The notes beneath the pieces are model-generated. The model did no database searches and had not been told where the DNA came from. It saw only the letters and a list, made by a program, of their open reading frames with translations. From NCBI RefSeq assembly GCF_000975115.1, contig NZ_BBRE01000001.1, positions 1,382,288-1,446,287 of the forward strand: a stretch of DNA of 64,000 nucleotides, in the 5' to 3' direction. The position numbers and the translations under genes were made by a program. This document shows, in pieces, positions 31,791 through 39,440 of this stretch. Each line of letters begins with the position of its first letter. Position 1 is the first letter of the stretch. The DNA comes from Demequina oxidasica. Lineage in GTDB: Bacteria; Actinomycetota; Actinomycetes; Actinomycetales; Demequinaceae.

Positions 31791-32435
31791 CTAGGTGGCG
31801 ACCTGAATCCCAGCGTGACGGAGGGTAGGGGTGCGTTTGGCATCGGCCGCCCCTAGGTTCCCAATCTTTGCCACAGCCTTGGTGAGTGCGGCGGTGTCCT
31901 GGTGGCGCACCTCACCCACGCGCGTGACGCCAATGGTCTTGATACCGGAATACCAGAGCGTCGCGTTCTTCAGGGTGGCGATCGCTGCGTCACGGTATGC
32001 CAGCCTGTTCCACAGTCGGGGTGAGTCCATGGTCATCACAATGCGAGCCGTCCGACCCTTCAGGAGCTTGTCCCAGCCTCGACCCGTTGGTGCGTATCGG
32101 AACGCGAATCCAGACAGGAACACGGCATCGACCCACGCCTTGAGTGCGGCGGGGTACGACCCCCACCATTGGGGAAAGAGGACCACAAGGTGGTCGGCGC
32201 TCTCAACTCGCGCAATGTAGTCGCCTACTCCCGGATCGAGGGCGAGATCGTTGCCGTCCCGGGGCATGCGGAGGTTCCCCCGCTGATGTGGATGCGGGGG
32301 TATGGGGTCGGTGGCGAGGTCAATCACGTCGACGTCGGCCCCAGCCTCCCGTGCTGACTCGACGTAAGCCTGTGCCATGGCGTGGTTGAGGGAATCGGTC
32401 ACCGGGGTGCCGATGACCACCAGAATGCTAGTCAT
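31791..32435 (-). CDS. Flavodoxin-fold NAD(P)H oxidoreductase
   Basis: 214-aa protein of the NAD(P)H dehydrogenase (quinone)/MdaB type (flavodoxin_2 fold). ILVVIGTPVTDSLNHAMAQAY is the FMN phosphate region, DHLVVLFPQWWGSYPAALKAWVDAVF the central family motif and FAFRYAPTGRGWDKLLKGRTARIV the next. Its ATG overlaps the stop of the MarR gene (ATGA), so the two are translationally coupled. Probably a two-electron quinone or azo reductase induced by its regulator's ligand. Confidence 0.9.
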   Translation of the reverse strand: MTSILVVIGTPVTDSLNHAMAQAYVESAREAGADVDVIDLATDPIPPHPHQRGNLRMPRDGNDLALDPGVGDYIARVESADHLVVLFPQWWGSYPAALKAWVDAVFLSGFAFRYAPTGRGWDKLLKGRTARIVMTMDSPRLWNRLAYRDAAIATLKNATLWYSGIKTIGVTRVGEVRHQDTAALTKAVAKIGNLGAADAKRTPTLRHAGIQVAT

Positions 32436-32872
32436 GCGAAGGGGCCCTTCTCCAGGAGGAGTTCGGTGAGAACGCCGAGTTGACGGTTAAGTTGGTGTGG
32501 ATCGATGCCCGCGGCGCGGGGGTCGTCGAAGAGTGAGGTGAACGCCCTGTCCAGGTCGCGGCCGCCGGTTTCTACCAGCTCACGTGCAGTGTCTGACAGT
32601 TCGATCACCACGCGTCGGGCGTTCGCGGGGTCGTCGCGAGTGACGATCCAGCCGCCGGCGACCATGCTCGGCACTCGTTTAGACACTGCGGCCTTCGACA
32701 CGCCTAGGCAGCGAGCGAGCGAGGTGACGTCAGTCGGCTCGACGTCCGCGCACACTGCGAGGAAGACGAACTGGCTGCCGGTCACGCCGTACTTGTCGAT
32801 CAAGAGGGAGTCGGCGGCCTCGTCAAGCGCGGCGACGACTTCGTGCAGGGTGAAGGTGATCTTGTCGGACAT
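32432..32872 (-). CDS. MarR family transcriptional regulator
   Basis: 146-aa winged-helix regulator. VTSLARCLGVSKAAVSKRV near residues 52-70 is the recognition helix region, followed by the wing GGWIVTRDDPANARRVVIELSD and dimerisation helices. The start at 32872 fits the MarR fold; the frame upstream to 32965 lacks family character. First gene of an operon with the quinone reductase, and probably autoregulated through the inverted repeat at 32886-32912. Confidence 0.9.
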   Translation of the reverse strand: MSDKITFTLHEVVAALDEAADSLLIDKYGVTGSQFVFLAVCADVEPTDVTSLARCLGVSKAAVSKRVPSMVAGGWIVTRDDPANARRVVIELSDTARELVETGGRDLDRAFTSLFDDPRAAGIDPHQLNRQLGVLTELLLEKGPFA

Positions 32873-32885
32873 ATTCAGTAGTAAA

Positions 32886-32912
32886 CCAGTTGACACCTCG
32901 GTTGTCAACAGG
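32886..32912 (-). promoter_or_regulatory. MarR-type operator
   Basis: Inverted repeat GTTGACA (32889-32895) / TGTCAAC (32903-32909), extended to 10-bp arms with one mismatch, 14 nt upstream of the marR start. A third GTTGACA half-site follows at 32912. Confidence 0.7.
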
Positions 32913-32944
32913 TTGACATTGACGGTGCATCGGAGACGCGTCAA

Positions 32945-32975
32945 GCCCGATGCTGTGGTCATCACAGCATCGGGC
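32945..32975 (-). terminator. Hairpin after the CotH gene
   Basis: Perfect 13-bp stem GCCCGATGCTGTG / CACAGCATCGGGC with a 5-nt loop, about 80 nt beyond the cotH-like stop on the minus strand and upstream of the marR promoter. No strong U tract. Confidence 0.65.
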
Positions 32976-33055
32976 TAGGCACTTGTCACGGGGGGGTCTG
33001 TCGCGTGTCGACGGCGAGGACCCCTCGCGCGGAATCTCCGCTTGCAGGCGGGCGA

Positions 33056-34573
33056 CTACAAGGGGAAGGCGTCGCTGAGGGTCTGCGACTCGGTGGCGAC
33101 CACGTCGGGGTCAACCAGGTCGGACGCGTCCGTCGTGAGTAGCTCAGACCAAGTTTCGAGATCCTCCTGGGCGGTGCCCGAGGTGAAGAGCGACTCCGTC
33201 AGATCCTCAACAGCTGTCTCGTACAGCGCGTTGAAGTCGGTGTTGGCAAGGAAGCGCTCGGACAGGATGTTGCTGCCACCGCGACCGCCACCCTTGTTGG
33301 CGCCGCCTGCCTGGCCGGCTCCAGCATCGGCCGCATCGCCGAGGGCCTGTGCGCCGTCGGGACGCTGACCGCCGTTCGCTGTGCCGGGGCGTTCGGGCCG
33401 CTCGGCGCCATCGGGCAAAGCTGCGCCGTCAGGTGCTGTCGCGCCGTCCGGTGCCTGGCCGCGATCGGGTCGTTCACCCCCACCACCGGCCTTGCCACCG
33501 GGGGCCGCCCCCGCCTCGGCATCGGCGTCTGGAAGTGCGCCTCCCGGGCCGCCACCCTGGCCGCCGCCACCGCCAATGTTCTCCTGGCCGAACGCGAGGT
33601 TAAGGTCCCAGTTGACCACCGTCATCTGCGAGGTATCGGTGTCCCAATAGAGGTAGGAGTTGTTGCCGGGGCCGTCAATGTCGTCAAAGTTGTTGACCAC
33701 GTTCTGGAAGGCGAGGTAGGTGGCGAAGGCGTCCACGTCGAGCCACTCGTCAAGGTCTGTTCCGAAGGTCTCGTCGTCGGACTCATTGACGAACTGCAGG
33801 AAGTCGATCAGTGGCTCGTAGTTGTCCTCGCCGCCCTCCTGGTCGAAGGCCTCCTTGTAGGACTCGGGGTCTTCGTCGATGTAATCCCAGGTGCCGGGGG
33901 ACTCGGCCTTCCAGAGGTAGCCGTCGCCCAGTTCACGCTCCATCCACGCGTCGTTGGGGTTCTCGATGACCAGGCGCAGCGACGAGTCCGAGCCGTTAGC
34001 GGAGAAGCTGACCGCGATGGCCTCCTCAGCCGCGAGGCCGGTGTCGGCGAGCAAGTCGAGAGCCACCGCCTCGTTCAGCGAGGTCCCCGAAGAGTTGCCG
34101 CGCACCACGAACTCGGTTGCACCGTCCATGGACTGGTCGTCCACGTACTTGTCCAGGCGGATGATCCACGGCAGGTCCTCGGGATGAGCGGCGCTCACGG
34201 TCGCGTCAGCGTCTTCGGTGAGTCCGCGCAGCGATGAGTTGCCCTTGAGCTTCAGCCCGACGTTCTCGAAAGTCTCGCCGTCGATGGTGACGGTCGCGGA
34301 GATCCAGACCTTCTCGCTCGATTCCATGTACGAGCTGATGAGGGCGTCGTAGTCGGACTCGTCGTAGTCAATGGTGATGGTGTGCATCTGGGTGCTGTCC
34401 CAGACGGCGGGGGTGGCTGCGTCGGAGTTGGAGGAGTCGGCGGCGGTCTGCGCGTTCATGGCGCCGTCCGAATCTCCGGAGGAGTTGGGGTCGGCGGTCG
34501 AGCAGCCGGCCAGGATGACGCCGCTGATACCGGTAACGGCGATCGCGGCGAGGACACGGGGGCGAATGTTCAT
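33056..34573 (-). CDS. CotH-family lipoprotein with Gly/Pro-rich insert
   Basis: 505-aa exported lipoprotein (lipobox ILAGC, C24). The CotH kinase-like fold runs from about residue 60: GLKLKGNSSLRG, PWIIRLDKYVDDQ, FVVRGNSSGTSLNEAVALDLL, GDGYLWKAE, and NNSYLYWDTDTSQMTVVNWDLNLAFG, which contains the catalytic/metal-binding Asp pattern of CotH-type kinases. Residues about 335-435 are a low-complexity insert rich in Gly, Pro, Asp, Ala and Arg with PDGA and PERPG repeats. The C-terminal helices (LSERFLANTDFNALYETAVEDL) then resume the fold. CotH of Bacillus is a protein kinase of spore coats; actinobacterial exported members are uncharacterised. Confidence 0.88.
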   Translation of the reverse strand: MNIRPRVLAAIAVTGISGVILAGCSTADPNSSGDSDGAMNAQTAADSSNSDAATPAVWDSTQMHTITIDYDESDYDALISSYMESSEKVWISATVTIDGETFENVGLKLKGNSSLRGLTEDADATVSAAHPEDLPWIIRLDKYVDDQSMDGATEFVVRGNSSGTSLNEAVALDLLADTGLAAEEAIAVSFSANGSDSSLRLVIENPNDAWMERELGDGYLWKAESPGTWDYIDEDPESYKEAFDQEGGEDNYEPLIDFLQFVNESDDETFGTDLDEWLDVDAFATYLAFQNVVNNFDDIDGPGNNSYLYWDTDTSQMTVVNWDLNLAFGQENIGGGGGQGGGPGGALPDADAEAGAAPGGKAGGGGERPDRGQAPDGATAPDGAALPDGAERPERPGTANGGQRPDGAQALGDAADAGAGQAGGANKGGGRGGSNILSERFLANTDFNALYETAVEDLTESLFTSGTAQEDLETWSELLTTDASDLVDPDVVATESQTLSDAFPL

Positions 34574-34672
34574 GGTTCAAGAAAACCAACGGCGCCTGTG
34601 AGAACGCTGGGAGCCGCCTGCGAGGTGGCGCAGACTTCGGTTGTCTATGCTGAATCGCTCTTTCAAAACAAG

Positions 34673-34745
34673 TGGGCCCCGTGGGGCTCGAACCCACGAC
34701 CCGCGGATTAAAAGTCCGCTGCTCTACCAACTGAGCTAGAGGCCC
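34673..34745 (-). tRNA. tRNA-Lys (TTT)
   Basis: Minus-strand cloverleaf of 73 nt. Acceptor GGGCCTC pairs with GGGGCCC (one G-U), the anticodon loop ACTTTTAAT gives TTT, and the T arm reads GTGGGTTCGAGCCCCAC. CCA not encoded. Confidence 0.97.
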
Positions 34746-34803
34746 GCCCGAACATCGTACCGGGGCGCCCGCCCTTTCCCGTGCGCCGCAATAGGCTCGA
34801 TTC

Positions 34804-35403
34804 ATGGATCCCATCAATTCATCGACTCCCCGCGCATTCCTGGACCGCGCGTCGTGGACTACTCCGCCCGAAGCCGTCGTCTTGGAAGCCGATGCCGCGG
34901 TGGTCACCGCGGTCGAGGGGTCCGATGCTTGGCGAACCACGAGCTATGGGTTCGTCCATGACACGGAGCACGCGGCACTCGTGCCAGTAGGGGCGCGCTG
35001 GAGTCTCGAGGCCACTTTTGTGCTCGACTTCGCGGAGCAGTTTGATCAGGCTGGCATTTTTGTACGGGTGAGCGACAGCGAGTGGATCAAGGCGGGTGTG
35101 GAGTTCTCGGATGGTGCGCCGCAGGTGGGTGCTGTGGTCACTCATGGCACCTCGGATTGGTCGGTCGCGCCCGTGCCCGAGTGGGTGGGACGTGAGATCA
35201 CGGTACGGGCCTCTCGCGACGGCGACGCGCTGACCATTCGCGCGCGTGCCGACGGTGAGGGGTGGCGGCTGGTGCGCGTGGCCTACCTCGACCCTACGGC
35301 CGATGCCGCGGCTGGGTTGTTCTGCTGCGCACCCTCGCGCTCGGGTCTGGCCGTGCGGTTCACCCGAGTTGAGTTTGGTGACCCCGACGAGTCGCTGCAC
35401 TAG
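34804..35403 (+). CDS. DUF1349 (concanavalin-like) protein
   Basis: 199-aa soluble protein of the DUF1349 family, a concanavalin-like beta sandwich. Family signs: DAWRTTSYGFVHDTEHAAL, WSLEATFVLDFAEQFDQAG, FVRVSDSEWIKAGVEFSDG, and the closing AGLFCCAPSRSGLAVRFTRV. Yeast and bacterial relatives (YesU-like) are thought to bind carbohydrate; no direct evidence here. 28 nt before a VOC gene on the same strand. Confidence 0.85.
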   Translation: MDPINSSTPRAFLDRASWTTPPEAVVLEADAAVVTAVEGSDAWRTTSYGFVHDTEHAALVPVGARWSLEATFVLDFAEQFDQAGIFVRVSDSEWIKAGVEFSDGAPQVGAVVTHGTSDWSVAPVPEWVGREITVRASRDGDALTIRARADGEGWRLVRVAYLDPTADAAAGLFCCAPSRSGLAVRFTRVEFGDPDESLH

Positions 35404-35430
35404 GAAGCTCCGCTGGGTAGTATCCAAACC

Positions 35431-35868
35431 ATGGGCATCACACTCGAGAATGTCGGCATCGCCGTCAGTGACCTGGAAGGTGCGATCTCCTTCTTCACGG
35501 ACTTGGGACTGACGGTCGTTGGTCGCGATGAGGTCAGCGGCGAATGGGCGGACACTGCGGTGGGCCTCGACGGCAATCACGCCAAGATTGCGATGCTGCA
35601 GACGCCCGACGGGCATGGCCACCTTGAGCTGATGGAGTACCTTCACCCGGAGGCCATCGAAACGGAGCCCACGCAGCCGAACGAAATCGGCATGCACCGC
35701 GTCGGATTCTCCGTGGACGACATCGACGAAGCACTCGCGATCGCCGCGACGCATGGATGCCACCCACTCCGGGGCGTCGCCAATTACCAGGACGTCTACA
35801 AGCTGGCCTACGTGCGTGGTCCTAGCGGAATCATCGTGATGCTCGCTCAGGACCTCAGCAAGGGCTGA
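35431..35868 (+). CDS. VOC (glyoxalase-like) protein
   Basis: 145-aa VOC-fold protein, slightly longer than the copy at 25643 and not closely related. NVGIAVSDLEGAISFFTDLGL, LELMEYLHPEAIETEP, HRVGFSVDDIDEALAIAATHGC and YVRGPSGIIVMLAQDL mark the two modules and the likely metal ligands (Glu near 71 and 138). Its 3' end overlaps the convergent PaaX gene by 22 nt. Confidence 0.88.
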   Translation: MGITLENVGIAVSDLEGAISFFTDLGLTVVGRDEVSGEWADTAVGLDGNHAKIAMLQTPDGHGHLELMEYLHPEAIETEPTQPNEIGMHRVGFSVDDIDEALAIAATHGCHPLRGVANYQDVYKLAYVRGPSGIIVMLAQDLSKG

Positions 35869-36689
35869 CGCGCCTCGGGGGAGACGAAGGTGGAGGCGAT
35901 AGGGCCGAGCTCCCGCTGAATTCGCTGGAACAGCGCGACACTGGCGAATCCTGGCCAGTTCTCCGGCAGCGCGCTTGGTTGGAGGCCTGGGTCTAAGTAG
36001 GGGATTGTGCGCCAACTATCCAAGGCGTGGATGTAGCCGCTGAACGCCATCTCAGGGTTCTCGGCGCCGATCTTGTCGGGTACAACAGCGAAGGCGGCCA
36101 GGAAGTCGTGATGAAGCTGCGCAAGGCGTTCGAGGTCCCACCACTGCGCCACCGCATCGCGGAGAGATCCAGCCGTCTGAGGGGACTTAGTGATGAACAC
36201 CGTCGCGCAATCCCGGATGTCCAGGTCGGCCAGAATGCGCTCTACTTCCTCCGTAAGGAATGCCGGGCCAATCCACAGCCCGGTGGTGACCGTGCCGCAC
36301 CCGATCCACTCGAGTCGTCTGCGCAGTTGGTGTCTTGTGGCGCGAGCGGTCTCGGGCAGCGAGAAGGAGACCAGGCACCACTCGCCGCCGTCTTCCTGCT
36401 GGCGAAAACTGAAGATGCGCCGGTCGCCGTTCTCGAGCATCGGGATGGCGTCGTCGGCTAGGCGGTAGCCGCGCACCCCGTCGACTTGCTCGGAATCAAG
36501 AACCCCCTTGCCCTTGACTCGGGTCACTGCCGTCCTCGCCTGCTCGGGGCTGATGCCGAGCGCGCCCATGAGCCGAATCAGCTCGGAGACCGATATCCAG
36601 CCTCCCAACTCCCGCAGGTACGACCCGATCACGGTGCGCAATAGGGACGGGGCGCTTCCCGGGCGCGACTCGAAGTCGTCGAGGATCAT
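35847..36689 (-). CDS. PaaX family transcriptional regulator
   Basis: 280-aa regulator. N-terminal winged helix (SVSELIRLMGALGISPEQARTAVTRVKGKG), then the PaaX central domain (WCLVSFSLPETARATRHQLRRRLEWIGCG, LWIGPAFL) and the C-terminal PaaX domain ending in FQRIQRELGP. PaaX of E. coli represses phenylacetate catabolism in response to phenylacetyl-CoA. Here its ATG overlaps the kynureninase stop (ATGA), so this copy more likely senses an aromatic or CoA derivative linked to kynurenine breakdown. No phenylacetate genes are in the window. Confidence 0.9.
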   Translation of the reverse strand: MILDDFESRPGSAPSLLRTVIGSYLRELGGWISVSELIRLMGALGISPEQARTAVTRVKGKGVLDSEQVDGVRGYRLADDAIPMLENGDRRIFSFRQQEDGGEWCLVSFSLPETARATRHQLRRRLEWIGCGTVTTGLWIGPAFLTEEVERILADLDIRDCATVFITKSPQTAGSLRDAVAQWWDLERLAQLHHDFLAAFAVVPDKIGAENPEMAFSGYIHALDSWRTIPYLDPGLQPSALPENWPGFASVALFQRIQRELGPIASTFVSPEARQPLLRS

Positions 36690-37912
36690 CGAGCCGGGCT
36701 GGTCGCGGCACGCAGCTCGCGCTCGATCGCCTCGACGCCCACCTGCAACTCGGAGAAGCTCGTTGTCAGCGGTGACAGTCCGAGTCGCAGACCGTTGGGG
36801 CGGCGGAAGTCGGGGATGATGCCGGCGGCCCAGAGCGGCGCCATGATGTCCGCGAAGGCATCGTGGTCGACGGTCACGTGGCTGCCGCGAAGGGCAGGGT
36901 CGCGGGGACTCGCGAGCACAGCGCCAAGCGGTACGAGTAGTTCGTCGACGAGTTCCACGGCGAAGGCCGTGAGGAGTGCTGACTTGGCCCGGATCTGATC
37001 GATGCCGGCCTGCTCAATGAGATCGAGCATGCCCTGCATGGCCAGCATTCCGCCAATGGCTGGCGTGCCACTGATGAAGCGCCGGATGCCCTCATGCGGC
37101 TCGTATTCCGGACCCATCTCAAACGGCTGGTTGGTGCCCATCCACCCCTGGATGGGCTGCCGCATGGTGCCCTGATGGTCGGCGCGAACGTAGCCAAAGG
37201 CGGGCGAGCCCGGTCCGCCATTCAGGTACTTGTAGGTGCAACCTGCCGCGAGATCGATGCCCCACTCGTCCAGCTCGACCGGGACCGAGCCCACCGAATG
37301 GCAGAGGTCCCACAACACCAGCGCGCCGGCGGCGTGCGCGATCGCGGTGATGGCGGGCGCATCAGCGAGATAACCCGAGCGGTACGCGACATGGCTGAGG
37401 ACCACCAATGCGGTGTCGTCCCCTACGACCTCCGCGACCTGCGCGGCCGTGACTCCAGCATCGGACGCTGGCCGTACCCAGCGCAGGGTCATCCCGCACT
37501 CGGCGGCGATTCCCTGCAGGATGAAGCGGTCGGTGGGGAAGTTGTCGGTGTCGACGACGATCTCTCGCCGCCCCGGCCGCGCGTCAACGGCAGAGCGAAT
37601 CAGCTTGTACAGGATCACGGTGGTGGAGTCGCCCACGAATACCTGTCCGGGCGCGGCACCCAGACAACTCCTGCCGATCTTGTCGCCCACCGTGAGCGGC
37701 AGCTCGTACCATCGCTCGTCCCAGCCCCGGATCAACCGGCCGCCCCACTCGCCAGTGACGAACTTGGACAGCTGGTCGGCGCTTGCCTTCACGGGGCGGC
37801 CGAGCGAGTTGCCGTCGAGGTAGGCGTGGACGTCGCCGTCGAGCACAAACTTGTCGCGGAAGGTCGCCAGGGGGTCCGATGCGTCTAACTCGGCTGCTGA
37901 GGTGAGTGTCAT
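36686..37912 (-). CDS. kynU: Kynureninase
   Basis: 408-aa PLP enzyme cleaving kynurenine to anthranilate and alanine (also 3-hydroxykynurenine). YLDGNSLGRP near residue 30, VVLSHVAYRSGYLAD, LVLWDLCHSVGSVPVEL with the PLP-ring Asp, and CTYKYLNGGPGSPAF with the PLP lysine K228 are all typical; the C-terminal RPNGLRLGLSPL fits. The start at 37912 has GGTGA just upstream. First gene of a two-gene unit with paaX. No tryptophan dioxygenase or formamidase is nearby. Confidence 0.95.
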   Translation of the reverse strand: MTLTSAAELDASDPLATFRDKFVLDGDVHAYLDGNSLGRPVKASADQLSKFVTGEWGGRLIRGWDERWYELPLTVGDKIGRSCLGAAPGQVFVGDSTTVILYKLIRSAVDARPGRREIVVDTDNFPTDRFILQGIAAECGMTLRWVRPASDAGVTAAQVAEVVGDDTALVVLSHVAYRSGYLADAPAITAIAHAAGALVLWDLCHSVGSVPVELDEWGIDLAAGCTYKYLNGGPGSPAFGYVRADHQGTMRQPIQGWMGTNQPFEMGPEYEPHEGIRRFISGTPAIGGMLAMQGMLDLIEQAGIDQIRAKSALLTAFAVELVDELLVPLGAVLASPRDPALRGSHVTVDHDAFADIMAPLWAAGIIPDFRRPNGLRLGLSPLTTSFSELQVGVEAIERELRAATSPAR

Positions 37913-37920
37913 GCTGTCAC
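37906..37920 (-). promoter_or_regulatory. Possible operator over the kynU start
   Basis: GTGTCATGCTGTCAC has 6-bp arms with one mismatch around TGC, covering the kynU start codon. It may be a repressor site for the PaaX-like product, but it is short and overlaps coding sequence. The 239-bp stretch from here to 38151 shows no gene. Confidence 0.25.
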
Positions 37921-38151
37921 CATATTGCATAAATGTGACGCTCGCCAGGGTTTTGCACTATCGAGCGATGCGGTGAGCGGGATAGTCGTCTAGGGCTTGA
38001 CGAATTGAGCGGCCGTTGATCCTGGGATGTTTAGAGCGCGACCGTGCGGAAGCGGGCGTTGCCCATGGAGGAGTCTGGAGTGTCCTGCGAGCGCGCCGCA
38101 TCGCGATACCGGTTGCAGTACTTCTGGTGCCGGACTATTGCCGCTGTCGAG

Positions 38152-38466
38152 CTAGAGGCCGACAAGAATCAGCACCGCGAACGCGCCTGCCCCGGCGACG
38201 AGCGTCCAGCCCATGGACCGCTTCCACAACGCAACCCCCACTGCCACGAGGGCCGCGATCTGCCACGCACCAAACTCGCGCCATTGCCCCCCGTCCAACA
38301 GAAGCGAGTTCGCGATGATTGCCGCCAAGGCGGCGGGGGCAATCAGTCGCAGGGTCTTGGTGACCGCCTCGGGGAGCTCACGCTCGCCGCCAAGCAACAT
38401 GATGCCCGACAACCGAATCAGGTACGTGCCGATTCCGGCGAGTAAGAAGGCGAGGAGAAGGATCAC
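38152..38466 (-). CDS. azlD: AzlD family membrane protein
   Basis: 104-aa protein with three to four helices (ILLLAFLLAGIGTYLIRLSGIMLL, then LRLIAPAALAAIIANSLLL), the AzlD signature. It partners AzlC in branched-chain amino acid export (including 4-azaleucine). The GTG start overlaps the azlC stop (GTGA), so the pair is translationally coupled. Large open frames upstream in the same frame are azlC shadows. Confidence 0.87.
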   Translation of the reverse strand: MILLLAFLLAGIGTYLIRLSGIMLLGGERELPEAVTKTLRLIAPAALAAIIANSLLLDGGQWREFGAWQIAALVAVGVALWKRSMGWTLVAGAGAFAVLILVGL

Positions 38467-39194
38467 TTGATGAGCCTCCCCACGCCGATGCCAGCGAGCG
38501 CGGCGGCAATCACGTTCAGCCCCAGCGGCAGATCCTTGAAGGCAACCGCAACCACGATTGCGGTCACGGCGGCGACTACCTCGGCGCGGTGGCGCAAGGC
38601 AGGCACCATCAGGGCCACGAACATCAGCGGAACGATAAAGCCAATCTGCCAGGCCTCCGGGATAACCGGCCCCAGGACCACGCCCGCAACAGTCCCCAGG
38701 TACCAGGCAAGAGTGAAAGTCAGTGAGGCGCCCAGCACGAACCACCGGCGCCGTGCGGGGTCGGGGTAGCGGTCCTGATACTGCAGCGTCACTGCAGCCG
38801 CCTGATCGGTCATGAGATACGCAAGGCCAAGCTTCCATCGACGCGGAAACCCGGAGTAGGCGGGTGCGACGGCCGCAGAGTAGAGCGCGAGGCGAGAATT
38901 GAGCACTAGTGCGGTGAGCACTACGACGACCAGCGGCGCGCCTATCCGCAGTCCCTCGACGATCGCGATCTGGCTCGCTCCGGCCATGACCAGGAAAGAT
39001 CCTGACATGCCGACCCAGGAGTTGAAGCCACTGACCTGCACCAAGGCGCCAAAGGCGAGGCCGAATACGAACGATCCCGGATCAAGTGGGGCGATGGCCC
39101 GGGCTCCGGCGGTGAAGTCTGACCATTGGGTTTTGCCGATGCCCAGCCGCGATGATGAGCCACGGGGGCTGTCGCGGGGGCTCGGAGTGTTCAC
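38463..39194 (-). CDS. azlC: AzlC family branched-chain amino acid exporter subunit
   Basis: 243-aa membrane protein with about six helices. FGLAFGALVQVSGFNSW, MAGASQIAIVEGLRIGAP, LVLNSRLALYSAAVAP and YLMTDQAAAV are AzlC-family hallmarks; AzlCD exports branched-chain amino acids. The GTG at 39194 is taken as start, with the polar N-terminus of about 30 residues before the first helix; a GTG at 39248 would add 18 residues. Operon with azlD. Confidence 0.88.
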   Translation of the reverse strand: MNTPSPRDSPRGSSSRLGIGKTQWSDFTAGARAIAPLDPGSFVFGLAFGALVQVSGFNSWVGMSGSFLVMAGASQIAIVEGLRIGAPLVVVVLTALVLNSRLALYSAAVAPAYSGFPRRWKLGLAYLMTDQAAAVTLQYQDRYPDPARRRWFVLGASLTFTLAWYLGTVAGVVLGPVIPEAWQIGFIVPLMFVALMVPALRHRAEVVAAVTAIVVAVAFKDLPLGLNVIAAALAGIGVGRLIK

Positions 39195-39359
39195 GGCGTC
39201 AGTCTGCCATGCCGTTCGCAGATACCTTCTACCAGGAGTGTTGTGCACGACGTGCTATCTAGAACCGTTATTGCATCGTGACAACAAATGGTCATTTGCC
39301 ACCAGCGCCTTGAGTTAGAGTCTTGAACGCAACCGTGATGGAACCGTAATCAATTCGTG

Positions 39360-39389
39360 TTGACATGCGAATGTGAACGTGAACATAAT
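39360..39389 (+). promoter_or_regulatory. chvE promoter with operator in the spacer
   Basis: Consensus -35 TTGACA (39360-39365), an 18-bp spacer and -10 CATAAT (39384-39389). The spacer and first -10 bases hold TGTGAACGTGAACA (39372-39385), one base different from the operator-like site before galT. A repressor there would cover the promoter. AGGAGGAGAA precedes the ATG at 39441. Confidence 0.75.
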
Positions 39390-39440
39390 GGCGTGCACTC
39401 AAACCCGCAAAGCGGTGGGTTGTGTTCTCAAGGAGGAGAA

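Noticed and set aside
34819..36015. 398-codon minus-strand frame
   Set aside because: Covers the DUF1349 and VOC genes in antisense; no recognisable domain.
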